Part shown: one piece after another, positions 62,401-64,000 of the stretch
Numbering within the stretch: position 1 is the first letter of the stretch
Layout: every line of letters starts with the position of its first letter
Assembly (NCBI GenBank): GCA_037013685.1
Contig: CM072887.1
Coordinates: 93,330,347-93,394,346, forward strand
Direction: 5' to 3'
Length of the DNA stretch: 64,000 bases
Source of the DNA: Acridotheres tristis
Lineage: Eukaryota; Chordata; Aves; Passeriformes; Sturnidae
The notes under the pieces: model-generated
What the model saw: only the letters and a program-made list of their open reading frames with translations
The model's database searches: none
Told to the model about the DNA's origin: nothing
Position numbers and translations under genes: made by a program

Positions 62401-64000
62401 TAAAATGAATTCACATTGATAGTGCTTTATGATTAATCTTTTTAGGCTTTTTTGGTGATTCAGTTATTGTTTCTGGTTCTCTAGTTCTGTTTTTTAAAGA
62501 CGATTTTTTCAACATGAAAATGTTTCTTTATATAAAACATTGAAATATTTGAAATTTGTATCTTTTAAAAAATAATGTTTATAAAAAACTTCTTTATATA
62601 AAATTTTATATTAATTTCAGATCATATATTCTCCTTATCTCTCCATATATTTTGTTACAATGGGCTTTAGAGTTTTAAAAGTTACAGACAATAATTAATT
62701 TGGCAATAAATTATTTCATTAGCTTTCTGAGGTATTTTACATAGGGAGGAGCTGATTCCTCCAAGATTAATAATTTCACCTTTGCATTAAACATGTTAGA
62801 GCTACTTTTGTAGACAGTTTCTGCAGATCTAGCCCCCAGTGTATCAGCACAGATGCCTGAAAAGGTGAGTGCCTTCAATCACTTCAGTTCCATACCTGAT
62901 TAATATAGAATGTATATGTTATGTATGTTGCAATAGAAGTAGCAATATAAAGAAAATGCAGAACCCTTGGATTGTTGGACCTACAAAAAGCCCCAGACAT
63001 GTAACTTAGTGGTGAGCAGTCATCTTTGTTTGCTTCAGGATTGGATTGCAGGTCAGGAATATAAATGCTGCTTTTTCTATTCCCACTCCAGGTGTATAAA
63101 GCTGACATAAACCCAACTGAATTTATGTTGAAGGATTTATTATCTGAGAATAATCTGCACAAGATTCTTTGTGACTTTCATAGATCATGTGAACAAGAAA
63201 AAAGAAGATAAGGATAGCACCTATTTAAATTTAGTGGATAATATGAGATAATCTGAGTTTTCCAGTCAAAGTATCATTTTAATGTCTATTTCAAGGCTTG
63301 GACACACTTCACAATTTTTTTTATCCCTCTGTTTAACCTCAGGAGAATTGCCACATCTGTAATTTCCAAAAATGCATAAGCCTTTCACTACTAACAGACT
63401 TCTCATCCTAAGTCAATTAACTGCTTACTGAAAGTTCTGCCAAGAGTTTTCTTCTAAAGTCTGTTTGCCTTTTCTTTAAGTTTCAAAAGCAACACTTTAC
63501 CATATGATATTTTAAAAACATGTCTATGTACAGGATTTGGATCTCCTGTATACTACTTTAATACAAATAATTAGAATAAAATCTTAATATCCACATAGTT
63601 ATTTTGTGGAACGTGTCTGTTCTTAGAGTTGAATAAAAGTTTGCAACTTTGTTTACAAAAGATAAAATTAAACTCCTCCTATACTATTAGTATCAGAGAT
63701 ATTCATTCCCTCACAGTACTCATTGTTCCAATAGGACTTTAAAAATTAAAATTATAAAACATATTTGTAACATTTATTAAATACTAGCATAATCTTCAGA
63801 ATTGACATGCAAAAATTTCCAGTGAATATTCAGCAAAAAAGCAGTCAATGGCTTCCACATTTTTCACGTCTTCCATCTCATGTGTATGTTCATCAGAGAC
63901 CTCATTTGTTAAACATTACCTGTCCTTGAAAAAATAATGAGCATGTCTAAAGCAGTTTGAACAAATCACACATTCAATCAGCTACTTGAAATTTTTATGT
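59416..64000. other. Unassigned AT-rich sequence
   Basis: About 4.6 kb with no recognised exon or transposon. A GC-richer patch lies at about 60400-60540 and a very AT-rich one at about 62500-62620, where CTTTATATAAAA occurs twice. Open frames at 59728-60015 (minus), 61140-61325 and 62884-63162 (minus) have no domain features. Confidence 0.5.

Noticed and set aside
1..64000. CRISPR arrays, tRNA or rRNA genes, bacterial operons, insertion sequences
   Set aside because: None seen. The genome type is vertebrate nuclear, and no regularly spaced repeats, tRNA boxes or rRNA landmarks were recognised on reading.

Overview
The window reads as a piece of avian nuclear genome, most likely from a passerine or other neoavian bird. 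It is AT-rich and CpG-poor by eye. Its only confidently recognisable sequences are CR1 non-LTR retrotransposon fragments (with the typical avian CR1 3' end built on ATTCTATGATTCTGTG), one LTR fragment of a common avian endogenous-retrovirus type, and microsatellites. I find no bacterial operon structure, no rRNA or tRNA, no CRISPR array, and no host protein-coding exon that I can name. It is best described as a gene-poor intergenic stretch or the inside of a very long intron. The sequence does not show which, or on which strand a host gene would lie.

Layout. 0-10 kb: a CR1 3' tail (726-811), a 308-nt unbroken homopyrimidine tract made of TTTTC units (942-1249), a possible very old CR1 relic (4265-4420), a GC-rich island (5545-5800), and a CR1 insertion in two opposing halves (7949-8335) that fits 5' inversion by twin priming. 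10-20 kb: a minus-strand CR1 (11171-11330), a 43-unit pentanucleotide satellite in variant blocks (15656-15870), a probable ancient amniote SINE relic (17680-17815) and a plus-strand CR1 3' part (19394-19667). 20-32 kb: a CR1 of about 1 kb keeping the decayed reverse-transcriptase catalytic region (24380-25435) and a heavily deleted CR1 (31560-31830). 32-46 kb: mostly unassigned sequence with one exon-like open segment (34639-34860), an LTR 3' portion (39763-40085) and a CR1 with an intact 3' end (45618-46250). 46-64 kb: two convergent CR1 fragments (50740-50905 plus, 51001-52010 minus), AT-rich low-complexity DNA with a perfect 22-bp palindrome (55919-55940), and about 12 kb in which I recognise little.

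The long open frames here are explained by repeats. Pentamer arrays whose unit is not a multiple of three and lacks stop codons stay open in several frames, and CR1 copies give antisense open frames. No set of genes works together in this window. The transposon copies are broken by truncation, internal deletion, frameshift and stops, so none looks able to move. I did not find a convincing previously undescribed system. The observations below concern repeat evolution, unusual DNA structure and one candidate exon.
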